Positions 1 to 8,439 of a stretch of DNA of 64,000 nt are shown piece after piece. The notes beneath the pieces were generated by a model. That model was not told the DNA's origin. It was given only the letters and a program-made list of their open reading frames with translations, and ran no database searches. The position numbers and the translations under genes were made by a program. How positions within the stretch are numbered: the first letter of the stretch is position 1; the number at the start of each line of letters is the position of its first letter. Source of the stretch: Leucobacter viscericola (GTDB taxonomy: Bacteria; Actinomycetota; Actinomycetes; Actinomycetales; Microbacteriaceae); contig NZ_CP049863.1 in the NCBI RefSeq assembly GCF_011299575.1, positions 620,001-684,000 on the forward strand. Direction: 5' to 3'.

Positions 1-140
1 TGTCAGCTTACCGTCGGTTGCGGCGATGGTCGGCATAGACTGAACGCCGTAAGTATTCATCGTCGGCGCCACTGGAGCGTCGGCCGCTGCGCTTGTGAGT
101 AATGTGTGCGCAGCAATCAACATTTCGAACAGGACGCAAC

Positions 141-1706
141 GTGACGACTTTCATTGAACTCGGCGTTGACCAAGACATGGTCGACGCGCTCGCAGAGCGC
201 GGCATTACCGAGGCATTCCCGATCCAGGAGCAGACCATTCCGCTCGCGATCTCGGGGCAGGACATCATCGGCCAGGCCAAAACGGGCACCGGCAAGACCT
301 TCGGCTTCGGTCTCCCCGTGCTGCAGCGCATCGGCAAAGATCCCGAGCCCGGCGTGCAGGCGCTTATTGTTGTGCCGACTCGCGAGCTCTGCGTGCAGGT
401 ATACGAAGACCTTGAACTCGCCACCAAAAACCGCAACGCGACCGTTGTGCCCATCTACGGCGGCAAGGCATACGAGGGCCAGATCGATCAGCTGAAGGCT
501 GGCGCTCAGGTGATCGTCGGTACTCCCGGACGCCTGCTCGACCTCGCCAACCAGCGTCTTCTTGATCTCAAGAACGTTCGCGAGATGGTGCTCGATGAGG
601 CCGACAAGATGCTCGACCTGGGCTTCCTCGCCGACATCGAAAAGCTGTTCTCGATGACCCCCGCGGTGCGCCACACCATGCTGTTCTCGGCGACCATGCC
701 GGGCACCATCGTGACGCTCGCGCGCCGCTTCATGTCGAACCCAATCCACATTCGTGCGACCGATCCCGACGAGGGCGCGGCACAGGCGAACATCGAACAC
801 ATCATTTACCGCGCACACTCGCTCGATAAAGACGAGATCATTGGGCGCATCCTGCAGTCCGAAGGGCGCGGCAAAACAGTCATCTTCATGCGCACCAAGC
901 GCGCCGCAGCGAAACTTCAGGAGGAGCTGTCAGATCGCGGCTTCCCCGCCGCCGCCGTACACGGTGATCTCAATCAGGATCAGCGCGAGCGCGCAATGGC
1001 CGCCTTCAAGTCAGGCAAAAAAGACATCCTGGTCGCGACCGAGGTCGCCGCGCGCGGCATTGACGTTGACGACGTCACCCACGTCATCAACCACACCGTT
1101 CCTGACGACGACAAGACCTACCTGCACCGCGTCGGCCGCACCGGCCGCGCAGGTCGTACCGGCATCGCAGTCACGTTTGTTGACTGGGACGACATGCACA
1201 AGTGGGCGCTCATCAACAATGCGCTTGAGTTCGGCATCGCCGAGCCCGTTGAAACCTACTCGTCTTCGCCGCACCTCTTCACCGATCTAAACATTCCCGA
1301 GGGCACAAAGGGCCGTCTGAAGGCGACTCCCGTGAAGGACGGCCCACCTCGCGGCGGGCGCGGCGGTGCTGATCGCCGCGGCGGATCCTCACGGGGTTCT
1401 GCATCCGGATCTAGCGCAGACTCGGGTGAGGGCGAAAAGCGCGAGGGCTCGACCCGCACGCGTCGCCGCACCCGCAGCGCGAACCCACGCGGCAGCGGCC
1501 GCCACGAAACCCACGGCCACGAGCAGCACGGTCACGACCTTGAGGGCGGCAGCGAGCCCGGTGCATCGCTCGATCCCGCTCCCGAGTCAGAGGGCACGAC
1601 GGCCCCGCGTCGCAGGCGCCGTCGTCGTCGCACGGGAGGCTCGGGCGAGGCATCCGGCGCGTCCAATACGGACGCCCAGGCCACTGAGTCCACCGCGACC
1701 GAGTAG
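141..1706 (+). CDS. DEAD-box ATP-dependent RNA helicase
   Basis: ATP-dependent RNA unwinding in ribosome assembly or mRNA turnover (family knowledge). All core motifs are visible: Q-motif region (residues 4-34), Walker A AKTGTGKT (46-53), PTREL (79-83), TPGR, DEAD (152-155), SAT (183-185), ARGIDV (304-309) and HRVGRTGR (329-336). The last ~130 residues are a low-complexity Gly/Ser/Arg/Glu tail with a run of eight arginines, typical of actinobacterial RhlE/CsdA-like helicases. I prefer the GTG at 141 because AGGA lies six bases upstream; an in-frame ATG at 102 would add 13 residues. Its stop lies 24 bases before a long palindrome and it converges on the DUF559 nuclease gene. Confidence 0.93.
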   Translation: MTTFIELGVDQDMVDALAERGITEAFPIQEQTIPLAISGQDIIGQAKTGTGKTFGFGLPVLQRIGKDPEPGVQALIVVPTRELCVQVYEDLELATKNRNATVVPIYGGKAYEGQIDQLKAGAQVIVGTPGRLLDLANQRLLDLKNVREMVLDEADKMLDLGFLADIEKLFSMTPAVRHTMLFSATMPGTIVTLARRFMSNPIHIRATDPDEGAAQANIEHIIYRAHSLDKDEIIGRILQSEGRGKTVIFMRTKRAAAKLQEELSDRGFPAAAVHGDLNQDQRERAMAAFKSGKKDILVATEVAARGIDVDDVTHVINHTVPDDDKTYLHRVGRTGRAGRTGIAVTFVDWDDMHKWALINNALEFGIAEPVETYSSSPHLFTDLNIPEGTKGRLKATPVKDGPPRGGRGGADRRGGSSRGSASGSSADSGEGEKREGSTRTRRRTRSANPRGSGRHETHGHEQHGHDLEGGSEPGASLDPAPESEGTTAPRRRRRRRRTGGSGEASGASNTDAQATESTATE

Positions 1707-1729
1707 CTAGTTCACCATCCTTTCTCCCC

Positions 1730-1789
1730 CTGCGGTGAACGCGTCTCAACGTTATGCGATTTCATAATGTTGGGATGCGTTCACCGCAG
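1730..1789. repeat. Palindrome A1, left boundary of DUF559 cassette 1
   Basis: A 60-bp inverted repeat with 27-base arms (1730-1756 and 1763-1789) around a 6-base loop; 24 of 27 positions pair as Watson-Crick and the other three are transitions. A second copy (55 of 60 identical, same orientation) lies at 2910-2969, on the other side of the DUF559 gene. The stop codon of that gene (1781-1783 on the minus strand) is inside the right arm, so the repeat supplies the last codons. It lies between convergent gene ends and could fold as a terminator in either RNA, though it has no T-run. Confidence 0.9.
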
Positions 1790-2809
1790 GGCTTGGGTTC
1801 GGGGCCTTAGGCTCGAGAGATAGAGCGGCTCAGCAAAGTACTTCGTGAGGCGCGGCGGTAGCGTCTTTGGCACGCGAAGCAAGAAATCGCAGAGGATGCG
1901 ACGAGTCGCAGCAAGCTCCCTGTCGTGAAAGTTCTCTTTGCGGAGGCGAAGGATCTTCCATCCTTCTTCGCGCGCATTCTCCAAACGCTCCTCGTCTCGC
2001 AGATATTGCAGACGATCGGTGCGATGTTGCTCGCCGTCGTATTCAACAATCCGCTTCGTCTCACGATCAACAAGGTCAAAGCGGCCAATCAAAACACCGG
2101 CTTCGCTGAAAATTTCGGCCTGCATTTCGAGGGTGTCGATCCCCATCCGTGCCAGTTCGAAGTGCTGTAACGACTCCATTCGGGATTCAGCACCAACTCG
2201 CGAAACTTCAATCGCTGCACGTAGTCTCGCCGCCCCAATAACGGAGTGTTCCTGCAGGTGCCTCATAACCTCTTCTTGGGGCAACAAGGCCTTCGCAACT
2301 CCCGGTGGCCCCCGCAACAACCTGAGATGATCAAGTGCGACAACGAGTTCGCGAAACCTCAACATGGGTATCGATTGCAAGAGCGCTTGAAGATACGGCA
2401 CGCATGGCAATCCCTCAAGGTCTTTGATAGGCGTGAACTCGCGGGAGACACGGTGCCCTCTTACGTTGCGTCCCCTTGCCTGCCCCATTGGTTTTGGCGC
2501 TGTCACGTGCAGTTGAGCAGGAGTTCGAAGAGGAACCTGCATCAGTAGCAGCGCAGTTGTATGGCTGAACGCTTCCCTCGGGCGAAGTAGGGGAAGGTAG
2601 TCCCTGGCAAGCTGTCTCGCCGCAATCTCGTCAAACTCAAATCGTGGCCTATCCACTTTGAGCTTGCGCACTCCGTGATGAGGGTGCGCGAAACGCGAAT
2701 GCTGTGCGGCACGCGGGGTCAGGCCCGCTCTCATTCCCGTAGAAATGGTAAACGCCGACGTTTGCAGTTCTTCCGACAGTTGCATTGGGACTCTCACCAT
2801 GCATCTCAT
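1781..2809 (-). CDS. DUF559 (Vsr-like) endonuclease-domain protein, cassette 1
   Basis: A 342-residue protein with a helix-turn-helix-like N-terminus (around GLTPRAAQHSRF) and a C-terminal DUF559 domain of the PD-(D/E)XK nuclease fold: FDLVD, then RIVEYDGEQH, then the conserved GWKILRL strand and an Arg/Lys-rich end. Proteins of this layout are common solo genes in Actinobacteria and are often auto-named AbiEi-like or endonuclease-domain; their role is not established. The start is uncertain: ATG 2809 has no clear ribosome site, while ATG 2785 follows GGTGAG. A 60-bp palindrome lies about 100 bases upstream and another overlaps the stop codon. No partner gene is present. Confidence 0.82.
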   Translation of the reverse strand: MRCMVRVPMQLSEELQTSAFTISTGMRAGLTPRAAQHSRFAHPHHGVRKLKVDRPRFEFDEIAARQLARDYLPLLRPREAFSHTTALLLMQVPLRTPAQLHVTAPKPMGQARGRNVRGHRVSREFTPIKDLEGLPCVPYLQALLQSIPMLRFRELVVALDHLRLLRGPPGVAKALLPQEEVMRHLQEHSVIGAARLRAAIEVSRVGAESRMESLQHFELARMGIDTLEMQAEIFSEAGVLIGRFDLVDRETKRIVEYDGEQHRTDRLQYLRDEERLENAREEGWKILRLRKENFHDRELAATRRILCDFLLRVPKTLPPRLTKYFAEPLYLSSLRPRTQALR

Positions 2810-2909
2810 TCAACGCGAGGTTCGTGGTGCTCTGCGGGTTATCCACAATGAAACTCAATAATAGGGCGGAAACTTGTCGTTACGCCCTTTGTGGACGAAG
2901 CTCCCTCTC

Positions 2910-2969
2910 CTACGGTGAACGCGTCTCAACATTATGCGAGTTCATAATGTTGAAATGCGTTCACCGCAG
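2910..2969. repeat. Palindrome A2, right boundary of DUF559 cassette 1
   Basis: Second copy of palindrome A: arms 2910-2936 and 2943-2969 with a 6-base loop. It differs from A1 at five positions. It lies between the 5' end of the DUF559 gene and the 3' end of the PHP gene. Together A1 and A2 enclose a 1,240-bp unit. Confidence 0.9.
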
Positions 2970-3038
2970 CGCAGAGGGGACAGCGCAGAGGGGACAGCGC
3001 AGGACCACCGCAGCGCAGAGGAGACAGCGCAGGTCTAG
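2967..3038. repeat. 14-bp tandem repeat array
   Basis: Five units of a 14-mer of consensus CAGCGCAGAGGGGA (2967-2980, 2981-2994, 2995-3008, 3011-3024, 3025-3038), the first two identical and the rest diverged, with a 2-base insertion before the fourth. The array begins in the last three bases of palindrome A2 and runs into the stop codon of the PHP gene. The units are not visibly palindromic. It may be slippage at the edge of the cassette or an old insertion scar. Confidence 0.8.
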
Positions 3039-3883
3039 CGCGGCACAGCCACGTGGTCGCGGATTTCCGCGACCACGTCTGAGCTCGTGCGGCGCTCACC
3101 CAGGCGGTTCGCCTTGCCTGCGCCGTGATAGTCGCTCGCACCGGTCACAACAAGACCGAGCGCCTCAGCCGATTCGCGCAATGGAGCGACCCAGTCAGCG
3201 CGATTTTCTGGGTGATCGAGTTCGACGCCCCACAGGCCCGCGTCGGCGAGCTCACCGAGCTCAGCAGCAGAGAACGGAGTGCGCATTCGGTTCGCCGCGG
3301 GGTGCCCCAACACGGGCAGGCCTCCCGCGGCGCGCACAAGTTCCACAGCTTCAACGGTGTTGAGCGCGTAGATCGGCATGTAATAACGCCCCCGCGGGCT
3401 CAGGATCGTCTCGAACACGGCGCTTCGATTTTCGGCGTACCCGGCGGCAACGAGCGCATCGGCGATATGGGGCCGCCCGACGCTGCTGCCTGCCGCGAGC
3501 AGCACCGCGTCCCAGTCAACAGCAAAGTCGGGGGCGAGCAGATCCGCCATCGCGCGAGCCCTGGCCACCCGGGAATCACGCAGCATCGTCATCTTTGCGC
3601 CGAGTCCAAGGTGCGCAGGATCGGGCCCGTACGCAAGCAGATGCGCGGATCGGGCCCCCGTATGGGTGGTGAGTTCGATGCCCGGCAGAACATCGACCCC
3701 TACGGAGGCTGCCGCGATCCGCGCCTCTTCCCAGCCGGCCACCGTGTCGTGGTCGGTCAGGGCAAAGCCGTCTAGCCCGATGGCGGCAGCCTCGAACGCA
3801 ATCGAAGTCGGGGTTGTGGTGCCATCAGAGAACACCGAGTGGGTATGGAGGTCAAACCCTCCCGGCATCGCCTCAGCAGTCAT
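3035..3883 (-). CDS. PHP-domain metal-dependent phosphoesterase (RNase AM / TrpH-like)
   Basis: 282 residues. PHP proteins of this size are metal-dependent phosphoesterases, usually 3',5'-nucleoside bisphosphate phosphatase or 5'-3' exoribonuclease (RNase AM, YciV). Metal-ligand motifs are in order: DLHTHS near residue 11, LTDHDT near 42, PGIELT near 67, GHPA near 185 and SDYHG near 256. It stands alone, reading left, with 20 bases to the SDR gene upstream; the two could be cotranscribed. The exact substrate cannot be read from the sequence. Confidence 0.88.
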   Translation of the reverse strand: MTAEAMPGGFDLHTHSVFSDGTTTPTSIAFEAAAIGLDGFALTDHDTVAGWEEARIAAASVGVDVLPGIELTTHTGARSAHLLAYGPDPAHLGLGAKMTMLRDSRVARARAMADLLAPDFAVDWDAVLLAAGSSVGRPHIADALVAAGYAENRSAVFETILSPRGRYYMPIYALNTVEAVELVRAAGGLPVLGHPAANRMRTPFSAAELGELADAGLWGVELDHPENRADWVAPLRESAEALGLVVTGASDYHGAGKANRLGERRTSSDVVAEIRDHVAVPR

Positions 3884-3903
3884 CCCTCAATAGTATTGGG
3901 CGC

Positions 3904-4656
3904 TTACTGCGCCGTGTACCCGCCGTCGACAAGGTGATAGCTTCCGGTCACGAATGACGCGGCGTCACTCGCAAGGAATGCAACGAGGTTTGCCACCTCG
4001 TCGGCGCGGCCCAGCCTGCCGATCGGGTGCTTTTCAACGAGTCCCTCGCGCACTGAGGCATCCGCTCCGGCGAGCAGTGGGGTGTCGATGTATCCGGGTC
4101 CGACCGAGTTCACTCGCACACCCGCCGTGGCGTATTCAAGCGCGGCGGCTTTTGTGAGACCGACCACAGCGTGTTTTGTCGCAACGTAGGCCGGAGAGTA
4201 GGCAGTCCCAACGCTTCCGAGGATCGATGCAATGTTGACCACTGCTCCCCCGCCATTTTTAGACATCGCAGAAACCTGCGCGCGGGTGCCCCTGAATACG
4301 GCGTTGAGGTTGATGCTGATGACCTTTTCCCAATCGGCATCACTGTAGTCACCGGTTGGCCCGATGGGACCACCGATGCCGGCGTTGTTCACGCCAATAC
4401 CCAAAGGAGCAAGCGTTTCGGCCACACGAATCGTTTCGGCGACAACATCGGTCGCCGCAGCGTCACCAGAGACCGCAACTGCCACACCGCCCGCCGCTTC
4501 AATCTCGGCCACGACCGCCTGAGCGTGTTCGGCGTTGAGATCCTGCACCACAACCTTTGCCCCGTTTGCGGCAAGCAGCAGGGCAACGGCTCGGCCGATC
4601 CCCGATCCTGCTCCAGTAACCACCGCAGAACGATCTGCGACATCATATGTTGCCAT
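3904..4656 (-). CDS. SDR-family NAD(P)-dependent oxidoreductase
   Basis: A 250-residue classical short-chain dehydrogenase. It has the cofactor motif TGAGSGIG (residues 15-22), NNAG near 90, the catalytic Ser in the ASILGS strand and the YxxxK motif (YVATK), followed by PGYIDTP. Asp-38 after the second strand (VVQDLNA) favours NAD over NADP by the usual rule. GAAAGGAA precedes the ATG. Divergent from aminopeptidase P. The substrate is unknown; acetoin/diacetyl or 3-oxoacyl reductases have this shape. Confidence 0.88.
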   Translation of the reverse strand: MATYDVADRSAVVTGAGSGIGRAVALLLAANGAKVVVQDLNAEHAQAVVAEIEAAGGVAVAVSGDAAATDVVAETIRVAETLAPLGIGVNNAGIGGPIGPTGDYSDADWEKVISINLNAVFRGTRAQVSAMSKNGGGAVVNIASILGSVGTAYSPAYVATKHAVVGLTKAAALEYATAGVRVNSVGPGYIDTPLLAGADASVREGLVEKHPIGRLGRADEVANLVAFLASDAASFVTGSYHLVDGGYTAQ

Positions 4657-4772
4657 TACGCGCTTCCTTTCATCTGCAAGGCAGCCGATCCGCTGTCTCT
4701 AACAAACAAACTACGCCCGCTCGCTGACCTCACGAACAGCCCAGAATCAAAAGAAAGTGAGAGGATGGGGAG

Positions 4773-6203
4773 ATGACCGCACTAGATAACCTGGACTCGG
4801 CCGCTGATCTGAGCAACACCGACACGCAGGTACCCGATACCCACGACGTGAAGATCGACAACAGCAACCGGAGCACCACTCCGCAGTCCGATCGTTTCCT
4901 CGATTACATCTCAAGCCACTGGGCGGATCGCCCCGAAGAGCTGCCCGCAGCGTTGCCGGTCACCGCTCACACCGGCGGCCGCCGCGCCGCGCTCTCGGCG
5001 CTGTTCACTGGCAAGCGCCTTGTCATTCACGCCGGTGCAATGAAGCAGCGCTCAAACGACACCTTCTACCAGTACCGCCCCCACAGTGCCTTCGCGCACC
5101 TCACCGGTTGGGGCTCAGAGAGCGAACCCGGCGCGATTCTGGTGCTCGATCCCACGCCCAACGGGCACGAGGCCACCCTGTACTTCCGCGAGCGCGCCGG
5201 ACGCGACAGCGACGAGTTCTTCGCTAACCCCGAGATCGGTGAATTCTGGATCGGACCCCGCCCCTCACTCGCACAGGTTGCAGCGGCGCTCGACGTACCA
5301 ACGGCACCACTCGAAGCGTTCGAGTCCACTGAGGGCGAGCTGACACTCGAGAACGAAGAGCTGGCCCGAGCGGCCTCTGAACTGCGACTCGTGAAAGACT
5401 CCTACGAAATCGTCGAGATGCAGGCCGCGGTCGACGCAACGGCCAAGGGCTTCGAAGACGTGCTCGCGGCGCTCCCCAAGGCAAGCGCGCACAAGCGCGG
5501 AGAGCGCATCGTTGAGGGTGTCTTCAACCAGCGCGCCCGGCTCGACGGCAACACCGTCGGCTACGAGACGATTGCGGCAGCAGGATCACACGCCTGCACC
5601 CTGCACTGGATTCGCAACGACGGCGACGTGCGCGAGGGTGACCTGCTGCTGCTCGACGCGGGTGTCGAACTCGACAGCCTCTACACGGCAGACATCACTC
5701 GCACCGTGCCGATCTCGGGCACGTTCAGCCCGGTACAGCGCCGCGTCTACGAGGCTGTTCTTGAGGCCGCCGACGCCGCTCGTGCGATCGTCAAGCCGGG
5801 CATTCGTTTTGGCGACGTGCACGAGGAGGCCATGAAGGTCATCGAGCGCTACACCCGCGAGTGGGGCTTCCTGCCCAGCGCCGAAAACGATCCGACCGCT
5901 TACTACCGCCGCTACATGGTGCACGGCACAAGCCACCACCTCGGCATGGACGTACACGACTGCGCACAAGCTCGCCGCGAGCTTTACCTCGACGGTGTGC
6001 TCCGCGCGGGTATGGTGTTCACCATCGAGCCCGGTCTCTATTTCCAGCCCGACGACCTCACGGTGCCCGAGGAATACCGCGGCATCGGCGTGCGAATCGA
6101 AGACGACATCGTTGTGACCGACGATGGTTGTGTCAATCTTTCGGCGGGCATCCCGCGCACCGCAGACGACGTTGAGAGCTGGATCAAAAACGCACAGCAA
6201 TAG
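4773..6203 (+). CDS. pepP: Xaa-Pro aminopeptidase P (M24B)
   Basis: A 476-residue metallopeptidase that removes an N-terminal residue from Xaa-Pro peptides in the cytosol. The N-terminal half is an AMP_N-type domain; the C-terminal pita-bread domain shows the five dinuclear metal ligands of M24: LLDAGVE, TADITRT, HGTSHHLGMDVHD, FTIEPGLYF and RIEDDIVVT. The first ~50 residues are a variable polar extension. A strong purine-rich ribosome site (GGATGGGGAG) precedes ATG 4773. Confidence 0.92.
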   Translation: MTALDNLDSAADLSNTDTQVPDTHDVKIDNSNRSTTPQSDRFLDYISSHWADRPEELPAALPVTAHTGGRRAALSALFTGKRLVIHAGAMKQRSNDTFYQYRPHSAFAHLTGWGSESEPGAILVLDPTPNGHEATLYFRERAGRDSDEFFANPEIGEFWIGPRPSLAQVAAALDVPTAPLEAFESTEGELTLENEELARAASELRLVKDSYEIVEMQAAVDATAKGFEDVLAALPKASAHKRGERIVEGVFNQRARLDGNTVGYETIAAAGSHACTLHWIRNDGDVREGDLLLLDAGVELDSLYTADITRTVPISGTFSPVQRRVYEAVLEAADAARAIVKPGIRFGDVHEEAMKVIERYTREWGFLPSAENDPTAYYRRYMVHGTSHHLGMDVHDCAQARRELYLDGVLRAGMVFTIEPGLYFQPDDLTVPEEYRGIGVRIEDDIVVTDDGCVNLSAGIPRTADDVESWIKNAQQ

Positions 6204-6254
6204 GCCCAGTCATACGTCTTGCTTGTAGGCCTCCAAGAGGTCTACATTGAGGCT

Positions 6255-7196
6255 ATGACAGCAGCAATTGCTCTTGATTCAGTGACGAAGCGCTTCGGTT
6301 CAACCGAAGCGCTTCGTGGGGTCACCCTACAGATCCCCAGTGGGTCAGTGTTTGGCATCATCGGCCCCAACGGCGCCGGCAAAACAACAACACTGCGCAT
6401 TTTGCTCGACCTCATGCAGCCAAACTCGGGCAGTGTTGAGGTGCTCGGCATGAGCCCTCGTGCCGGGGGCACCATGCTGCGGCAGCAGATCGGCTATCTG
6501 CCGGGTGAGCTCATCCTCGAGGGACGTGTCACGGGGGCGGCTCTGCTCGCGCATTATGCGAGGCTGAGCGGTCACGTCAGCAGCGGCCGTATTGCCGAGC
6601 TTGCGGATCGGCTCGGCGTGGATCTACACCGGCCGGTGCGCAGCCTCTCCAAGGGCAACAAGCAGAAACTCGGCATCATTCAGGCGTTTATGCACGATCC
6701 GCGATTGCTCATCCTCGACGAGCCGACAAGCGGCCTAGACCCGCTCGTGCAGCAGACGTTCCACGCGCTCGTGCGCGAGGCACAGGATCGTGGTGCGACA
6801 GTTCTACTCTCGTCGCACGTGCTCAGCGAGGTTGAACAGGTCGCGGCGGGTGTCGCGATCCTCAAGCAGGGCGAGATCATCACAACGAGCACCGTCTCGG
6901 AGCTGCGCGAGACCGCAAAGCGCAGAGTGAGCGCAGAGGTGCGTGAAGCCGACGCGGCGACACTCACCGCAGCGCTGCAGGCGATCCCGGATCTCAGCGA
7001 ACTGCGAGTCACCCAGCACCCTGGCGAGGCAACGCTCAGTCTGACTGGCTTACTCGGCGGTAATCCCGACAGATTCGTAAAGGTTCTCGCCGCCTACCCT
7101 CTCAACGACATCAGCATCGAGGCGCCGAACCTTGAAGACGCCGTGCTGAGCCTCTACGGCCAAGGCCTTCACGATGACAACGGAGATGCGTCATGA
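6255..7196 (+). CDS. ABC transporter ATP-binding protein (ABC-2 exporter)
   Basis: 313 residues. Walker A GPNGAGKTT (around 37-45), signature-like SKGNKQKLG, Walker B LLILDEPTSGLDP and the SSHVLSE switch His are all present. The last ~80 residues form the variable C-terminal region typical of DrrA/CcmA-type exporters. ATG 6255 has TGAGG just upstream and begins the usual IALDSVTKRFG strand; an in-frame start at 6219 would add 12 atypical residues. It overlaps the permease start by four bases (ATGA). Substrate unknown. Confidence 0.92.
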   Translation: MTAAIALDSVTKRFGSTEALRGVTLQIPSGSVFGIIGPNGAGKTTTLRILLDLMQPNSGSVEVLGMSPRAGGTMLRQQIGYLPGELILEGRVTGAALLAHYARLSGHVSSGRIAELADRLGVDLHRPVRSLSKGNKQKLGIIQAFMHDPRLLILDEPTSGLDPLVQQTFHALVREAQDRGATVLLSSHVLSEVEQVAAGVAILKQGEIITTSTVSELRETAKRRVSAEVREADAATLTAALQAIPDLSELRVTQHPGEATLSLTGLLGGNPDRFVKVLAAYPLNDISIEAPNLEDAVLSLYGQGLHDDNGDAS

Positions 7197-7996
7197 ACAG
7201 AGTTCCGGTTCTGCCGATCCTGCGTCACAGCCTGCAAGAGTCCTGGCGATCCTTTGTCGGCTGGTCAATTGGCATTGTTGCGGCGCTTTGCCTCTACCTG
7301 CCGCTCTTCCCGTCCCTCGGCAATAGCCCCGAGATGCAAAACCTTCTCAAGCAGCTTCCCTCGGAGCTCACCGCGGCCATCGGGTATCAGAACATCGCAA
7401 CGGGCGCGGGCTACGCGCAGAGTACCTTCTTTGGACTGCTCGGCTACCTGCTGTTCAGTATCGCGGCCATCTCCTGGGGATCCCAGGCGATCGGCGCCGA
7501 CGAAGAACGCGGCACCCTCGAGCTGACACTGGCCCACGGAGTCAGCCGCGTGCAGCTGCTGCTTGAGCGCTGGGCCGCGCTAGCGGTCAGGCTGCTGGGG
7601 CTCGGGCTGATCGTGTTTGTGGTCATCACGATTCTCAACGGCCCCAGCGAGCTCAAACTGAGTGTCGGCAATATTGCCGCGGGCACACTGGCGCTGTGCA
7701 CGGCAGCGCTTCTCTCTGGCACAGCTGCGGTCGTCGCGGGAGCACTCATCGGAAGACGCACCGTGGCCCTGCTGGGCGGTGCGGGGGTGGCCGTACTTGG
7801 CTACGTGCTGAACGCGGTCGGTAACCAGGGCGACTCCATGAAGAGCCTGCTCGACTACTCCCCGATTCACTGGGCATACGGCAACGAACCGCTGCTTCAC
7901 GGGCTGGGCAGCGGCATGTGGCTGCTGCTCGCCTGCATCGTGGTGCTGCTCGTCGCGGGTGTGCTGCGCTTCCGGGCGCGCGATATTGGGCGGTAA
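7193..7996 (+). CDS. ABC-2 type exporter permease
   Basis: A 267-residue integral membrane protein with about six hydrophobic spans and the DEERGTLELTLAHGVSR loop typical of ABC-2 permeases (coupling region after the second span). Translationally coupled to the ATPase through ATGA. Homologues are annotated as polyketide or antibiotic exporters; no biosynthetic genes are nearby, so a drug-efflux or lipid role is only a guess. Confidence 0.88.
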   Translation: MNRVPVLPILRHSLQESWRSFVGWSIGIVAALCLYLPLFPSLGNSPEMQNLLKQLPSELTAAIGYQNIATGAGYAQSTFFGLLGYLLFSIAAISWGSQAIGADEERGTLELTLAHGVSRVQLLLERWAALAVRLLGLGLIVFVVITILNGPSELKLSVGNIAAGTLALCTAALLSGTAAVVAGALIGRRTVALLGGAGVAVLGYVLNAVGNQGDSMKSLLDYSPIHWAYGNEPLLHGLGSGMWLLLACIVVLLVAGVLRFRARDIGR

Positions 7997-8029
7997 TTCA
8001 ATGAACGGCGCTGACGGCTGACCCTCAGG

Positions 8030-8437
8030 TCACAGCGCCACCCCGTCAAGGTAGCTCCAACGCCCTTGCTCGTCCCGCACGAACCGACTGCGTTCGCGCT
8101 GCTCCATCCGACCGTCTGGGGTTCGCGCGATCGCGGTAAAGGTCACCTCACCGTCGCTGTCGAACGGACCACCCGCTGTCGTCTGCTCGATCACCAGGCG
8201 GCGCCACTCAACCTGAGGATCAAGCTCCAACGACTGCGGCCGCGTCGACGAGTGCCAGCTCTGCAGCAGATAGGCGTCGAGGCCCAGCACAAAGGCGCTA
8301 TAGCGGGATCGCATCAATCGTTCTGCGGTGGGCGCCGCACCACCAGAGTGCAACGACCCGCAGCAGCTCGCATACGGTTCACCCCTGCCGCAGGGGCAAA
8401 GCGATCCGGCGGCAGGGGTAACGTCGCTCGTCGCCAT
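8030..8437 (-). CDS. YchJ-family SEC-C motif protein
   Basis: 135 residues of the UPF0225/YchJ family. The N-terminal SEC-C zinc motif CPCGRGEPYASCCG lies at residues 14-27, followed by an NTF2-like domain (RLMRSRYSAFVLG, SWHSSTRP, RSRFVRDEQGRWSYLDG). Length matches the family. The family has a conserved fold but no settled function. It lies two bases downstream of the DUF885 gene and is probably cotranscribed. Confidence 0.9.
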   Translation of the reverse strand: MATSDVTPAAGSLCPCGRGEPYASCCGSLHSGGAAPTAERLMRSRYSAFVLGLDAYLLQSWHSSTRPQSLELDPQVEWRRLVIEQTTAGGPFDSDGEVTFTAIARTPDGRMEQRERSRFVRDEQGRWSYLDGVAL

Positions 8438-8439
8438 CG

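Noticed and set aside
117..818. Long leftward open frame opposite the DEAD-box helicase
   Set aside because: It is the shadow of a strongly conserved helicase in high-GC DNA; its translation shows no family features and is rich in His and Val from complementary codons.
1730..2969. Classical IS element
   Set aside because: The flanking repeats are direct copies of a palindrome, not simple terminal inverted repeats, and the enclosed gene has no transposase catalytic pattern.
2967..3038. CRISPR array
   Set aside because: The 14-mer units are directly adjacent with no spacers, and no cas genes are present.
5586..6200. Leftward 204-codon frame opposite pepP
   Set aside because: Shadow of the M24 domain, whose metal ligands are all on the other strand.
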